From positions 1 to 42,448 of the forward strand of contig JBBSGZ010000016.1 in the NCBI GenBank assembly GCA_038253555.1: 42,448 nucleotides of DNA. Direction: 5' to 3'. Shown in pieces: positions 7,104-16,221 of this stretch. The stretch is from JALYUA01 sp038253555 (GTDB lineage Bacteria; Acidobacteriota; Thermoanaerobaculia; UBA5066; Gp7-AA6). Under the pieces are notes generated by a model. The model was given only the letters and a program-made list of their open reading frames with translations. It ran no database searches and was not told the DNA's origin. Position 1 is the stretch's first letter; every line of letters starts with the position of its first letter. The translations under genes were made by a program, and so were the position numbers.

Positions 7104-8999
7104 GGGAAACGCCGCCGCACAAACGTGATTCCTTCGCGCGTCCTCATCTCCGTCGCGGGCGTGCTGGCCGCCGTCACGCCGCTCCGCTCCGACGACTGGC
7201 CCCAGTGGGGTCGCGATGGGCGACATGGCGCCGCCGCCTCGGTCGCCGTCCAGCCGCTTACCGCGATCCTGGCCGACTTCGCGTACGACCCGTTTGTCCC
7301 GGCCGCGTCCGCCGAAGCGGGAGGAGAGCTTCTCGCCCATTATCCCGTCCCGCTGCTGGACGGACCGGACGTATATATGGAGACGAAGACGGGCACCTAC
7401 GTCTCGTGTTCTCCGCCGGGGTCTCGCCAGCCCGCGCCGTGCGGACCCTCCGCGTGGGACCGGCAGATCTGGAACGTCCAGAAGCTGCGCTGGACGGGGT
7501 CGAGCCTGGTTCCGATCTGGAGATTCGAGACCGACTGGAAACCGGAGCCGGACGCGGGCGGTGGACCGAGCGGATTTTTCGGGTGGGAACCGGTCTTTCA
7601 CCCCGTGCTCGCGAACGGGTCCGTCTACGTTCCGGGTCGCGGAGGATCCCTCTTCCGCGTCTCGAAGGAGACCGGGGAGGCGGTGCGCATCTCCCCGTTT
7701 GGACCGCTCGACGATTCCGTCTTCGTCGCGGGCGGACTGGCGGCGGACGATGCGGGCAACGTCTACTACAACGCGATCCAGCTCGACCTTTCCAACCCGT
7801 GGGGAAACGACGCGCGAGGCGCCTGGCTCGTCCAGGTTCGGGCCAGCGGCGGATCCCGGACGGCGACGTTCGCTTCTCTGCTTCCGGGGGCGCCCGGGTT
7901 ATGCGAAGGGACCTTCAGCGGTCCACTGCCATTGCCGCCCGGCCCGGGAGCCGCGCCACCGCTCATTTCCTGCGGGTCCCAGCGCCCCGGCATCAACGTG
8001 ATCCCCGCCATCGGACTGGATGGCACGGTGTACACCGTCAGCCGCAGCCACTTCGCGCCCCGACAGGGCTATCTCGTCGCGACCGATCCCCTCTTGAACG
8101 TCCGCTGGTCGGCCTCCCTGCGCGACCACCTGATGGACGGGTGCGGCGTGCTTCTCCCCCCCGACGGCACCCCCGGGGGCTGCAGGTCGGGATCGACGCG
8201 CGGCGTGGATCCGCTGACGAACCGGCCGCCCGCCGGCGAAGTCCTCGATCTTTCGACGTCCTCGCCCGTCGCTCTGCCCGACGGAGGCGTGCTCTACGGC
8301 GCGCACACGAGTTACAACTTTTCCCGGGGCCACCTGTTTCGTTTCGACGGGGGGGGCCGCTTTCTCGCGGCTTACGATTTCGGCTGGGACATCACTCCAG
8401 CAATCTGGACACACGACGGCACGTACTCGATCCTGTTGAAGGACAACCACTACGAAACCGGTTCGTACTGCGGCGACACTCTCTTCTGCCCCCCCGAAGC
8501 CGGCCGCTACGACATCGTCTCGCTGACCCCGGAGATGACCCCCGAATGGACCTACCGCAATACGAACACCTCGAGCTGCGCCCGGCAGACGGACGGCTCC
8601 ATCACGTGCGTGTCCGACCATCCCGACGGTTTCGAGTGGTGTGTGAACCAGCCGGCCATCGACGTGAACGGCGTGGTGTACGCGAACAGCGAGGACGGGT
8701 TCGTGTACGCCATCGGGCCGGATGGCGCGCTGCGCGGAAGGATATTTTTAAACCTCGCGATCGGCGCCGCCTACACGCCGCTCTCCATCGCCGCCGACGG
8801 CAGGTTGTACACGCAGAACAACGGCCACCTCTTCGCGATCGGCAGCCCGCTGCGTCCCCGCCCGCTTCCCCCGCCCCGCCGACGGGGTCCCCGTCCGGCG
8901 CCTCGGCAAAGCCCTGCCCGCCCCCCGCCGACGGACCCGGCTGCCGGCATTCCGACTCTCCTCGCGGGAAGTAAGGACCACTGGCGCGGCGGACGGTGA
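7101..8999 (+). CDS. Exported PQQ-type beta-propeller protein
   Basis: A 632-residue protein with an N-terminal signal peptide (basic KRRRTN, then VLISVAGVLAAV, cleavage near residue 27) followed by DDWPQWGRDGRHG. That WPQWGRDG motif opens many PQQ-repeat beta-propeller proteins. Propeller strands recur through the chain (GSVYVPGRGGSLFRVSKETG, DGTVYTVSRSHF, GVVYANSEDGFVYAIGPDG, DGRLYTQNNGHLFAIG). Several cysteines, for example in GSYCGDTLFC and SSCARQTDGS, probably form disulphides in the periplasm. The last 50 residues are Pro/Arg-rich and may be unstructured. No residues of an alcohol-dehydrogenase active site are evident, so this is more likely a structural or binding propeller than a quinoprotein enzyme. 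It appears leaderless and is divergent from the receiver gene. Confidence 0.7.
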   Translation: MGKRRRTNVIPSRVLISVAGVLAAVTPLRSDDWPQWGRDGRHGAAASVAVQPLTAILADFAYDPFVPAASAEAGGELLAHYPVPLLDGPDVYMETKTGTYVSCSPPGSRQPAPCGPSAWDRQIWNVQKLRWTGSSLVPIWRFETDWKPEPDAGGGPSGFFGWEPVFHPVLANGSVYVPGRGGSLFRVSKETGEAVRISPFGPLDDSVFVAGGLAADDAGNVYYNAIQLDLSNPWGNDARGAWLVQVRASGGSRTATFASLLPGAPGLCEGTFSGPLPLPPGPGAAPPLISCGSQRPGINVIPAIGLDGTVYTVSRSHFAPRQGYLVATDPLLNVRWSASLRDHLMDGCGVLLPPDGTPGGCRSGSTRGVDPLTNRPPAGEVLDLSTSSPVALPDGGVLYGAHTSYNFSRGHLFRFDGGGRFLAAYDFGWDITPAIWTHDGTYSILLKDNHYETGSYCGDTLFCPPEAGRYDIVSLTPEMTPEWTYRNTNTSSCARQTDGSITCVSDHPDGFEWCVNQPAIDVNGVVYANSEDGFVYAIGPDGALRGRIFLNLAIGAAYTPLSIAADGRLYTQNNGHLFAIGSPLRPRPLPPPRRRGPRPAPRQSPARPPPTDPAAGIPTLLAGSKDHWRGGR

Positions 9000-9088
9000 C
9001 GCGGACGCAGGATAGAAAGATCGGTCTCCCCGTTCGCTCCCCTTGGAGAACTCGCAATCGGGTCGGTTCGGAAACCTCACGACGGCGT

Positions 9089-9103
9089 TAGACTTCCGCC
9101 ATC
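9089..9103 (+). promoter_or_regulatory. TAGACT box 6 nt before a possible ATC start
   Basis: TAGACT (9089-9094) is followed by 6 nt and then ATC (9101-9103), which is in frame with the hydrolase gene and opens IDPTPAAP. No ATG, GTG or TTG exists in this frame between the stop overlapping the box (9089-9091) and the GTG at 9230. The spacing matches the leaderless layout at 7088. Either the gene uses a rare ATC start or the base at 9103 is an error for G. Confidence 0.35.
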
Positions 9104-9229
9104 GATCCGACGCCCGCCGCTCCCCATTCCGCCACGTACGAGGTCGGCGCACCGCTTCCTCCCGGCTCCTCGCCGTCCGGCGCCGCTCCGGGCCCGCCCG
9201 AACCCGCCTCGCGGCCACGCGCCGTTTTC

Positions 9230-10930
9230 GTGACGCACGGCATGGGCAGGCAGATCGCGTTCGAGACCCTGGACCTCGTTGCGGAGGGCCTTCGAGCGGA
9301 AGACGCGCGCAAACGCGGAGTGCCGCTGACGAGCCTCCCGGCCCCGCAGGTCCGCAGCGTCGTTCTCGACGGAGAACGGCTCCAGCGCGCGGAGCTCGTG
9401 CTTGCAGCGGGCGACGGCACGAAGCGCGAGGTCCACATCTACGAGGGCTACTGGGCGCCTTTGACGGAAGGACAGGTCAACCTTCGAGACGTCGTCGCCT
9501 TTCTCTTTCGCGGCGGCTGGAATGGCATCTGGAACGCGTCACGGAAGAAGGGGTTCCGCCGGTGGCTGTTCTCCCAATACCGGCTGATCGACATCCCCGC
9601 CTCGACCATGGTCCTTCTCGGTGTCGCGGTCGCGGTGGTTTCCGGGCTCGCGGCCTTGAACGCGGCGGTCGCTCTCGTCGCCCTCGCCCGCTCCCCTTTG
9701 AAGGAGCCTCCCCGCTGGCTCTCCGACGCCCTTTTTACCGATCTCTCGACGCTGATGAACCTCTTTCTCACGGGAGCGCTCCTTTTCGGGCTGTCGCTGC
9801 TCGCCGCCTCGAGCGTGCGGCGGCGCCCGCCGGGGTCTCTCCTGCGGACCGCGCTCGGCGCCTTCTCCGTTCTCGCCTTCGCCGCCGTTCTCGGCGGGAC
9901 GGCCCTTGCGGGGATCTCTCTCCCGCTTCTCTTCTGGGCGCACGTGCAGTGTGCGGCGGCCGACATGGGACCGGGAGTCCTGGCCCACGTCCTCGGCGGC
10001 ACGTTCGTGGCCGGATTCAACGAGGCCTTCGAGACGGGCGCTCTCGCGTGCGTCGCCGTCCTCGCCGCCGCGATCGTTCTCATCACCGCTTTCCGGCTTC
10101 TGTCGCGCGGGATGGATGAGTGGCGCGCCGGCGGCCGTCGCCTGCTGCTCTACGCGGCCGCCCTTGTCGGCGTCGGCGTCTTGCTGGCGGCGTTTGCGGG
10201 CGAGGTGCGCGCCGCGCTCCAGCTGTGCCATAAGGCCGCCGGATTTCCCGTCGTTCGGCGGGGCCTGTCCTGGGCGTTGCTCCTTGCCCTGTCGGCGTGG
10301 ATCCGGTCACTCCTCGTGCAGTACGTAGGCGACCTGGCCGCCTATGTGGCTTCGAACACGCTCGACCGGTTTCACGATCTGCGCGCCCGCATCAAGGATA
10401 CGGTCTGGAAGAGGGCGAGGGCGGTATACGCGGCGCGGTCGCCCGGCGGGGAGTTCGCCTACGGCGACTGCGTGCAGGTGGGCCACTCGCTCGGCTCCGT
10501 GATCGCGTACGACATTTTGAACCGCCTCATCCTGGAAGACACTTCGGCTGGAGGGGGGGACGCCGCGGGGACTCTCGACGTGACCGCGCGGACGCCCCTC
10601 TTCCTGACCTTCGGATCGCCGCTCGACAAGACGGCGTTCGTCTTCGGCTTCGCGGGCAAGAACACGACCGAGGCGCGCGAGGCCCTCGCGGCTTCGGTCC
10701 AGCCGCTCATCTGCGACTACAGTGTCCGCCCGGCGCGCTGGGTGAACCTCTATTCCCTCTGGGACATCGTCAGTGGTCCGCTCGAGCTTTACGACCTCCC
10801 CGGGGCGGCCGACCCCCGACGCGTCGAAAATCTCCGCGACCCGGCCGCGGCGACCCTTCTCGCCGCCCACGTCGAGTACTGGCGCAACACGCTCCTCTTC
10901 GAGGTCCTTCACGCGGAGCTCGCGTCGTGA
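9230..10930 (+). CDS. Membrane-embedded alpha/beta hydrolase (lipase-like)
   Basis: At least 566 residues. The frame opens with FVTHGMG, the first beta-strand and oxyanion-hole region of an alpha/beta hydrolase. After residue 120 come five to six long hydrophobic segments (roughly 120-350). The nucleophile elbow GHSLGS follows, with Ser420 in QVGHSLGSVIAYDILNRL, then LFLTFGSPLDK and WVNLYSLWDIVSGP, which are typical of lipase-like hydrolases. The membrane block is therefore inserted between the oxyanion strand and the nucleophile. The GTG at 9230 would cut into the first strand. The open frame extends back to 9092 (a Pro/Ala-rich 46 residues) but only offers ATC at 9101, so the real start is probably upstream of that given. 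Substrate is unknown; an esterase or lipase role at the membrane is inferred. Confidence 0.65.
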   Translation: MTHGMGRQIAFETLDLVAEGLRAEDARKRGVPLTSLPAPQVRSVVLDGERLQRAELVLAAGDGTKREVHIYEGYWAPLTEGQVNLRDVVAFLFRGGWNGIWNASRKKGFRRWLFSQYRLIDIPASTMVLLGVAVAVVSGLAALNAAVALVALARSPLKEPPRWLSDALFTDLSTLMNLFLTGALLFGLSLLAASSVRRRPPGSLLRTALGAFSVLAFAAVLGGTALAGISLPLLFWAHVQCAAADMGPGVLAHVLGGTFVAGFNEAFETGALACVAVLAAAIVLITAFRLLSRGMDEWRAGGRRLLLYAAALVGVGVLLAAFAGEVRAALQLCHKAAGFPVVRRGLSWALLLALSAWIRSLLVQYVGDLAAYVASNTLDRFHDLRARIKDTVWKRARAVYAARSPGGEFAYGDCVQVGHSLGSVIAYDILNRLILEDTSAGGGDAAGTLDVTARTPLFLTFGSPLDKTAFVFGFAGKNTTEAREALAASVQPLICDYSVRPARWVNLYSLWDIVSGPLELYDLPGAADPRRVENLRDPAAATLLAAHVEYWRNTLLFEVLHAELAS

Positions 10931-10944
10931 AGCGGGACTGCTGA

Positions 10945-12465
10945 TTGGACACGCTGCGGATCGGTCTACCGACTCTTCTCCTGATTGCCGTCTACCTCGC
11001 GGGAATCAATGCGCTGGGCGCCTGGATCGGACGCGGACAGAAGGACGCGCGCGAATATTTTCTGGGCAGCCACGCCATGCCCTGGTGGGCGGTCATGGGT
11101 TCCATCGTCGCGACGGAGACCTCCGCGCTGACGTTTCTCTCGGTTCCGGGGGACGCCTACCGCACGGGTTTTCTGTTCCTTCAACTTGTGTTCGGGTACG
11201 TCGTCGGGCGCATCGCGATTTCGTTCATCCTGCTCCCGAGCTACTTCGAGGGCGAGCTGTCGACCGCGTACGCCCTGCTCGAAAAGCGCTTCGGCCCCCT
11301 CGCGCGGCGTTTCACGTCGACGCTCTTCATGTTCACGCGTGTCCTCGCCGCTTCCGTGCGTCTGGCCGTCCCCGCGATCCCGATCGCGCTTCTCGTTGGA
11401 ATCCCGGTGTGGTCCGCCGTTCTCCTGCTCGCCGCGGCAACGGCGCTCTACACCTTTCTCGGAGGGATCAAGGCGGTCATCTGGATCGACCTGATCCAGG
11501 TGTTCATTTACGTTTCGGGCGCCCTCCTCGCGCTCGGCTTTCTTCTCGCCCGCTCGCCGGGGGGGCTGCACGGGGTCCTCTCCTTCGCCGCCGCATCGGG
11601 CCATCCCGCGCGGTTGTTCGACTTCCACCTCGACTTTTCGAAACCGTACACGTTCTGGGCGGGCCTGCTCGGCGGGGCCTTCCTCACAATGGCGAGTCAC
11701 GGCGCCGATCAGCTCATCGTTCAGAGGCTTCTGGCCTGCCGGACGCTCAGGGACGCGCAGCGCGCCTTGATCGGAAGCGGGGTTCTGGTGCTCGTGCAGA
11801 TGACCCTCTTCGTTACGATCGGCGTCGGGCTCTTTTCCTTTTTCCACGGCCGCCCGATCGCGCCCGGACTCTCGGGCGCTTCCGGCTTCGGATCGCCGGA
11901 CGAGATCTTCCCGACCTACATCGTGCGGCACCTGCCGCCGCTTCTGTCGGCCTACCTGGTGGCGGGAATGTTCTCGGCGGCGATGTGCTCGGAGTCCTCC
12001 GCCTTGAACTCCCTCGCGTCGGCGCTCGCCAACGACATCGTCGGACCGCTCGCGGGGCCGCAGTCGCTCGAGGGCCGGCGCGGACTGAAGCTCGGGCGGC
12101 TTCTCACCCTCTTCTGGACGGTGCTCCTCGCTCTGCTGGCCGTCGGCTTCTCGCGCCTCGCTCAATCGCAGCCCGCCGTGCAGGTGGCGCTCGGGCTCCT
12201 GAGCGTGACGGCCGGAGGCCTTCTTGGCGCGTTTCTCCTGGCGCTCTTTGCCCATCGCGCCCGGCAGGCGGATGTCCTCTGGGCCATCGGTTGCTCGGCG
12301 GCCGTGATGATGTCCTTGTGGCTCGGCTCGAGGGGCTGGATCGATTTTCCCCTCGCGAAGCGGATCGCGTGGCCCTGGTATTCGCTTCTGGGCTCAGCTC
12401 TGGCCGTCGGGCTCGGGACACTCCTCTCGCTGCGTCATCCTCTGCCCGGGCGCGCGCGAGGTTAA
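10945..12465 (+). CDS. Sodium:solute symporter (SSS family)
   Basis: A 506-residue polytopic protein with about 13 hydrophobic segments. The family signature is clear: an N-terminal GRGQKDAREYFLGS, then PWWAVMGSIVATETSALTFL (TM2, sodium-site region), ALYTFLGGIKAVIWIDLIQ (TM5-6), GADQLIVQRLLACRT and the long C-terminal half with MFSAAMCSESSALNSLASAL. These match SSS transporters such as sialate, proline and sugar symporters. The substrate cannot be named from sequence. Translation starts with TTG at 10945, 14 nt after the hydrolase stop, so the two genes probably share a transcript. It converges on the TolC gene (12 nt apart). Confidence 0.85.
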   Translation: MDTLRIGLPTLLLIAVYLAGINALGAWIGRGQKDAREYFLGSHAMPWWAVMGSIVATETSALTFLSVPGDAYRTGFLFLQLVFGYVVGRIAISFILLPSYFEGELSTAYALLEKRFGPLARRFTSTLFMFTRVLAASVRLAVPAIPIALLVGIPVWSAVLLLAAATALYTFLGGIKAVIWIDLIQVFIYVSGALLALGFLLARSPGGLHGVLSFAAASGHPARLFDFHLDFSKPYTFWAGLLGGAFLTMASHGADQLIVQRLLACRTLRDAQRALIGSGVLVLVQMTLFVTIGVGLFSFFHGRPIAPGLSGASGFGSPDEIFPTYIVRHLPPLLSAYLVAGMFSAAMCSESSALNSLASALANDIVGPLAGPQSLEGRRGLKLGRLLTLFWTVLLALLAVGFSRLAQSQPAVQVALGLLSVTAGGLLGAFLLALFAHRARQADVLWAIGCSAAVMMSLWLGSRGWIDFPLAKRIAWPWYSLLGSALAVGLGTLLSLRHPLPGRARG

Positions 12466-12477
12466 CGGTGGCCGCGC

Positions 12478-13782
12478 TCAGCGGCCCGCGAATGCGGCAT
12501 CGAGGTCCCCTCTCAGGTCGAGCAGCCGCAGCCGCGCGGCGAGGAGGCCTTGCGCCGCCGCCGCCCGGTGTTCGGCGGTTGCCCCGTGCGCGATCTCCGC
12601 GAGCTCGACGTCGTCGGCGCCGCCCCGGCCCTCGGTCGCCAGGGCGCGGGCGATCCGCACGCCTTCCGCCGCGGCGGCTTCGGCGCTCTGAGAAATTCCG
12701 AGCTCCCCGCGCGCCCGGACCAGATCCGCCTCAGCGACCGCGACGGCGAGCTCCACGTCGCGCTCCCGAAGCCGCCGCGCCGACTCGGCGCGCTCGAGAC
12801 GCGCCCGGCGCCCCGACGCCGCCTCTTTGTTCCGACCTCCCGTCCAGAGCGGAACCGAAAGGGTCACGGCGGCCGCCAGATCGTCGGCCTTGAACCGAAC
12901 GAAGTACTGTTCGAAGCGGTTGTAGCTCGCGAGCCTCAGGTACTGGGCCTCGGCCGCGATCGAGGGCTGAAACAGGCGTCGCTGCAGCCGCGCCGCGCGC
13001 GCGAGCGACTCGATCTCGCCGTCCAAGGCCCGGATCTCCGCGTCGCCGCGAAGGGCCGTCTCGAAGTTCCCCGAGGCCGGGGGGTCGGGAAGCTCCAGGA
13101 GCGCCTCTTCCCCGACCCGCAGCGCCTCGCCTGCCGGCCATCCGATGAGCCGGCGCAGTTCCAGCGCGTCGAAGTCTTTCGAGAGAGACCGATCGAGCAC
13201 CCTCTGCTTGGCGCGAGCGACCTCCAGGGAGGCGCGCTGAAGATCGAGGGGGGTCGCCCTGCCTTCCCGGAAGAGCGCGGCCGCACGCCTTTCGATCGCC
13301 TCGCGCCCCTCGACCGTCCGGCGCGCGGCTTCCAGAAGAGCCTCGTCCGCGGCGTTCCGCCCGTAAGAGGCCGCGACCGCGCGGACCGTGGCGGCGCGGG
13401 CCCGGGCGATGCCGGGCTGCCGGCTGGCGGCGTCCGCGCGCGCCGTCAACACCTCGGCCGCGCGCGACGGGTCGTAGAGGCTCGTTCTGACGGCGACCCC
13501 GAACAGCGCGGGAACCTGGCCCGCCACCAGGACCGGGAGCCCGGTCGCGTAGCCCGGAGTCGTGCGAGCGGACGCTTCGGGCCGCAGCCCGGCTTCTGCG
13601 GCGCCTGCCGCGGCCGCGGCCTCGTCGGCTTCCGCCCGCGCGATGCCGATCTCCGGCGACCGCGCGAGCGCGAGGTCGATCGCGCGCCGGAGCGTCAGAG
13701 TATCGGCGGGAGCCTGGCCGGCGAGGCCTGCGGACCAGGAGAGCATCACAACGCCCGCGGCGAAAGGCCTGAAGTCATTCAT
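12478..13782 (-). CDS. TolC-family outer-membrane efflux protein
   Basis: A 434-residue protein with a signal peptide (FAAGVVMLSWSAGLAGQ) and two copies of the OEP pattern. The first begins LTLRRAIDLALARSPEIGIARAEA and the second lies in NFETALRGDAEIRALDGEIESLARAA. Long Ala/Arg-rich helices form the periplasmic barrel, and VTLSVPLWTGGRNKEA is the usual beta-strand return. The ATG at 13782 overlaps the permease stop by 8 nt, making it the last gene of the export trio. It should form the outer-membrane channel for the adaptor and permease encoded just upstream. Confidence 0.85.
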   Translation of the reverse strand: MNDFRPFAAGVVMLSWSAGLAGQAPADTLTLRRAIDLALARSPEIGIARAEADEAAAAAGAAEAGLRPEASARTTPGYATGLPVLVAGQVPALFGVAVRTSLYDPSRAAEVLTARADAASRQPGIARARAATVRAVAASYGRNAADEALLEAARRTVEGREAIERRAAALFREGRATPLDLQRASLEVARAKQRVLDRSLSKDFDALELRRLIGWPAGEALRVGEEALLELPDPPASGNFETALRGDAEIRALDGEIESLARAARLQRRLFQPSIAAEAQYLRLASYNRFEQYFVRFKADDLAAAVTLSVPLWTGGRNKEAASGRRARLERAESARRLRERDVELAVAVAEADLVRARGELGISQSAEAAAAEGVRIARALATEGRGGADDVELAEIAHGATAEHRAAAAQGLLAARLRLLDLRGDLDAAFAGR

Positions 13783-14980
13783 ATCGAAGAGCCTCCGTCG
13801 GATGGAGCCTGGCGGCACGGTAGGCCGGCACGAGTGCGAAGACGAGCGTGACGGCGCACGAGAAGAGGAAGGCGAAGCCCGCGGAGAGAGCGGAGATCCG
13901 GATGTCCCACCCGTGCAGGAACGCGCGCGCGAGAAGGGGCAGCCCGACGCCCACGGCGACGCCGAGGGAGGAGCCGACGGATGCGAGAAGCAGGGCCTCC
14001 AGGAGAAACTGCCGCAGGATGTCGCGCCGTCTCGCGCCGAGCGACATCCGCACGCCGATCTCGCGCGTCCGCTGCTCGACGGAGGCGAGAAGGATGTTCA
14101 TGATCCCGACTCCCCCGACCACCACGGAGACCGCCGCCGCCACGATGAAAGCGGCGATGAGGCCGAAAGAGATCGTCCGCGCCACCTGAATGACGGTCGT
14201 CATCGTCTTGACTTTGAAGACCGACCCGCGATGATGCCGGTCACGGAGCATCTCCTCGATCACCGCGGCAGCCTCCTGAATACGGGAGAATTCACGGACC
14301 TCCGCGAACAGAGTGTCGACGCGCCTGCCGGGCGTAAAAAACCAGGAAACCGTGATCGGGACGAAGATCGAGTAACGCGTCACTTCTCCCTGGCCCATGG
14401 TGTCGACCGGTTTGTCGAACTCCCCGATGACGCGCAGGGTCATCCCGAGCGTTCGAATCGTCTTTTCCGGGGCGTTGTTCTGTCCGAAAAGGTCCTCGTA
14501 CAGGGGCTGGCTCACGACGCAGACCCGTGTCCGGGACGTGACGTCGTCGTCGTCGAGAAACCGTCCGCGCAGGATGCGCAGATTCTTGCGGACGGTCGCA
14601 TAGTTGGGCGTAGTCCCGAGGACCGCCACATCGGCCGCCTGCGACTGCACGGACACCGTTCCGTGCAGCTGCACGAGCGGCGTCACGCCGGAGAAGAGAT
14701 CGGAGCGGGTTTCGACCGCCTTCGCGTCGGAGTCGGTGATCTGGTCGTCCAGCGAACGGGCGACGCCCGCCGAGACGGTGCCCTCGTAGCTCGCCCAGGC
14801 CAGGTGGGAGCCCACGCCTTCGATCTGCGCCATCACAAATGAGCGGCCTGTCAGGCCGAGCGTCACGATCAGGATGATCGCCGCCGTCCCGACGATCAAT
14901 CCGGCGAGCGTCAGCGCCGTCTGAATCGGGTGAGTCCGGAAGCGGTGAACCGCCGTCTCGAACGTCTCGCGGTTGACCAT
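13775..14980 (-). CDS. ABC-type permease, FtsX/MacB family
   Basis: A 401-residue protein. One N-terminal membrane helix (about 20-42) is followed by a large MacB-type periplasmic domain, then three C-terminal helices in the FtsX domain with GGVGIMNILLASVEQRTREIG, the near-invariant MacB/FtsX signature, and PAYRAARLHPTEALRYE at the end. There is no ATPase domain fused to it, and no ABC ATPase gene is in the window, so the energising subunit must come from elsewhere. The gene lies 4 nt downstream of the adaptor and overlaps TolC. MacB-type systems move peptides, lipids or siderophores out of the periplasm. Confidence 0.87.
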   Translation of the reverse strand: MVNRETFETAVHRFRTHPIQTALTLAGLIVGTAAIILIVTLGLTGRSFVMAQIEGVGSHLAWASYEGTVSAGVARSLDDQITDSDAKAVETRSDLFSGVTPLVQLHGTVSVQSQAADVAVLGTTPNYATVRKNLRILRGRFLDDDDVTSRTRVCVVSQPLYEDLFGQNNAPEKTIRTLGMTLRVIGEFDKPVDTMGQGEVTRYSIFVPITVSWFFTPGRRVDTLFAEVREFSRIQEAAAVIEEMLRDRHHRGSVFKVKTMTTVIQVARTISFGLIAAFIVAAAVSVVVGGVGIMNILLASVEQRTREIGVRMSLGARRRDILRQFLLEALLLASVGSSLGVAVGVGLPLLARAFLHGWDIRISALSAGFAFLFSCAVTLVFALVPAYRAARLHPTEALRYE

Positions 14981-14984
14981 CTCG

Positions 14985-16181
14985 TCAGGAACGGCCGCGC
15001 GGGGTCACCCGCGCGCCGTCGGTGAGCGACACGCCGCCGGGCACGATGACGACGCTCGCTTCCGGTATGCCACCCGTGATCTCGACGTCGTTCAACCCGA
15101 TGAGCCCGACGGTGACGCTCCGGCGCCGCGCGCGTCCCTCGTCGAGGACGTAAACGAAGCGGGCTTCCCCCTCCCGCAGCAGCGCGGCGCGCGGGATGAC
15201 GAGCGCCGACGCCTTCTCCCCGGCGACGACCTGTACGTTGACGGACGCGTTCGGCGGGAGGGACCGCGCCGCGTCCGCGATCTCGCCGACGACCTCCCCC
15301 ACGCGCCGGCCTCCCGCATCGTGCAGGCCCGAAGGGACCTCGATCACTCTTCCCTCCCAGCGGCGGTCGGGGAGGCCGTCGAACGTGACGGTCAGCCGCT
15401 GGCCGGCGGCCACGCGGGGCAGGTCGGGCTCGTCGACCCGCGCGCGGACCGCAAGATGCGCGGGATCGGCCACGCTCGCCACCATCTGACCCGCCGCCAC
15501 AGCTTCGCCGGCGCGGCGCGGGAGCCCGTACACGACCCCGTCGTAGGGGGCGCGGAGAGTCAGCGCCCCGACGCGGTGCTCGAGCTCGCGCGCGGATGCC
15601 GTCGAGATCGAGAGGCGGGAAGCGCCGCTCTTCCCGGCGATCGCGGAAAGCCGCGACTCCGCCGCGCGCCGGCGGTCGACGGATTCGGCCGCGGCGAGCT
15701 CGTCTGACTCGACGACGCTCCGCGGAACCGCGGCCTGCGCGAGCAATCGCCGGTCCGCCTCAAGCTTCCGCCTCTGATGCTCCGCATTTCGGCGCGCCTC
15801 CGACGCGTCCGCCTCCGCGCGGGCGCGTTCTTCCGAGAGCTCGAGCGTTCCGGATCTGGCCTGCCGCGCGGAAACGGAAAGGTCCGGATTGTCGAGCCGC
15901 ACGAGCTCCTGTCCCCGGCGGACGCGCTCGCCGTCGCGCACGAGGATCGCACCGACGATCGCGGCCTCCCCGGCCCGAAGCTCCCCGCCGGCCGGCGGCT
16001 CGAGCACGCCGTCCGAGAGAATCGGCACGATCAGGCTCTTCCGCGCCGCCTTCGCGGTCTCGACAGTCACGCCTGGCGCGCGGCGCAACGCCGCCGCGGC
16101 GAGGAGCCCTGCGACGGCGACAGCGACGGCCGCGGCCACGGCCCAGCCGGGCCGGAGGCCGCGCGGAACGGGGGCGCTCAC
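14985..16181 (-). CDS. Periplasmic adaptor (HlyD/MacA, RND-type) protein
   Basis: A 398-residue protein starting with GTG. It has an N-terminal membrane anchor (AVAAAVAVAVAGLLAAAAL), a biotinyl-lipoyl half (GAILVRDGERVRRGQELVRLDNP), a long alpha-hairpin (about 105-205) and the second lipoyl half (LRAPYDGVVYGLPRRAGEAV). The C-terminal barrel and membrane-proximal domain follow, with ALVIPRAALLREGEARFVYVLD. This is the MacA/HlyD layout. It is separated from the inositol-phosphate synthase by 40 nt and begins the three-gene export block (adaptor, permease, TolC) at the end of the long operon. It would bridge the permease and the outer-membrane channel. Confidence 0.87.
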   Translation of the reverse strand: MSAPVPRGLRPGWAVAAAVAVAVAGLLAAAALRRAPGVTVETAKAARKSLIVPILSDGVLEPPAGGELRAGEAAIVGAILVRDGERVRRGQELVRLDNPDLSVSARQARSGTLELSEERARAEADASEARRNAEHQRRKLEADRRLLAQAAVPRSVVESDELAAAESVDRRRAAESRLSAIAGKSGASRLSISTASARELEHRVGALTLRAPYDGVVYGLPRRAGEAVAAGQMVASVADPAHLAVRARVDEPDLPRVAAGQRLTVTFDGLPDRRWEGRVIEVPSGLHDAGGRRVGEVVGEIADAARSLPPNASVNVQVVAGEKASALVIPRAALLREGEARFVYVLDEGRARRRSVTVGLIGLNDVEITGGIPEASVVIVPGGVSLTDGARVTPRGRS

Positions 16182-16221
16182 TCCCGAAGGCTCCCGCCCG
16201 CACCGGAGCGCAGCGTCGGCA

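Noticed and set aside
7101..8999. PQQ-dependent alcohol dehydrogenase
   Set aside because: The propeller pattern is present but no recognisable PQQ-enzyme active-site or haem motif is seen, so only the fold is claimed.
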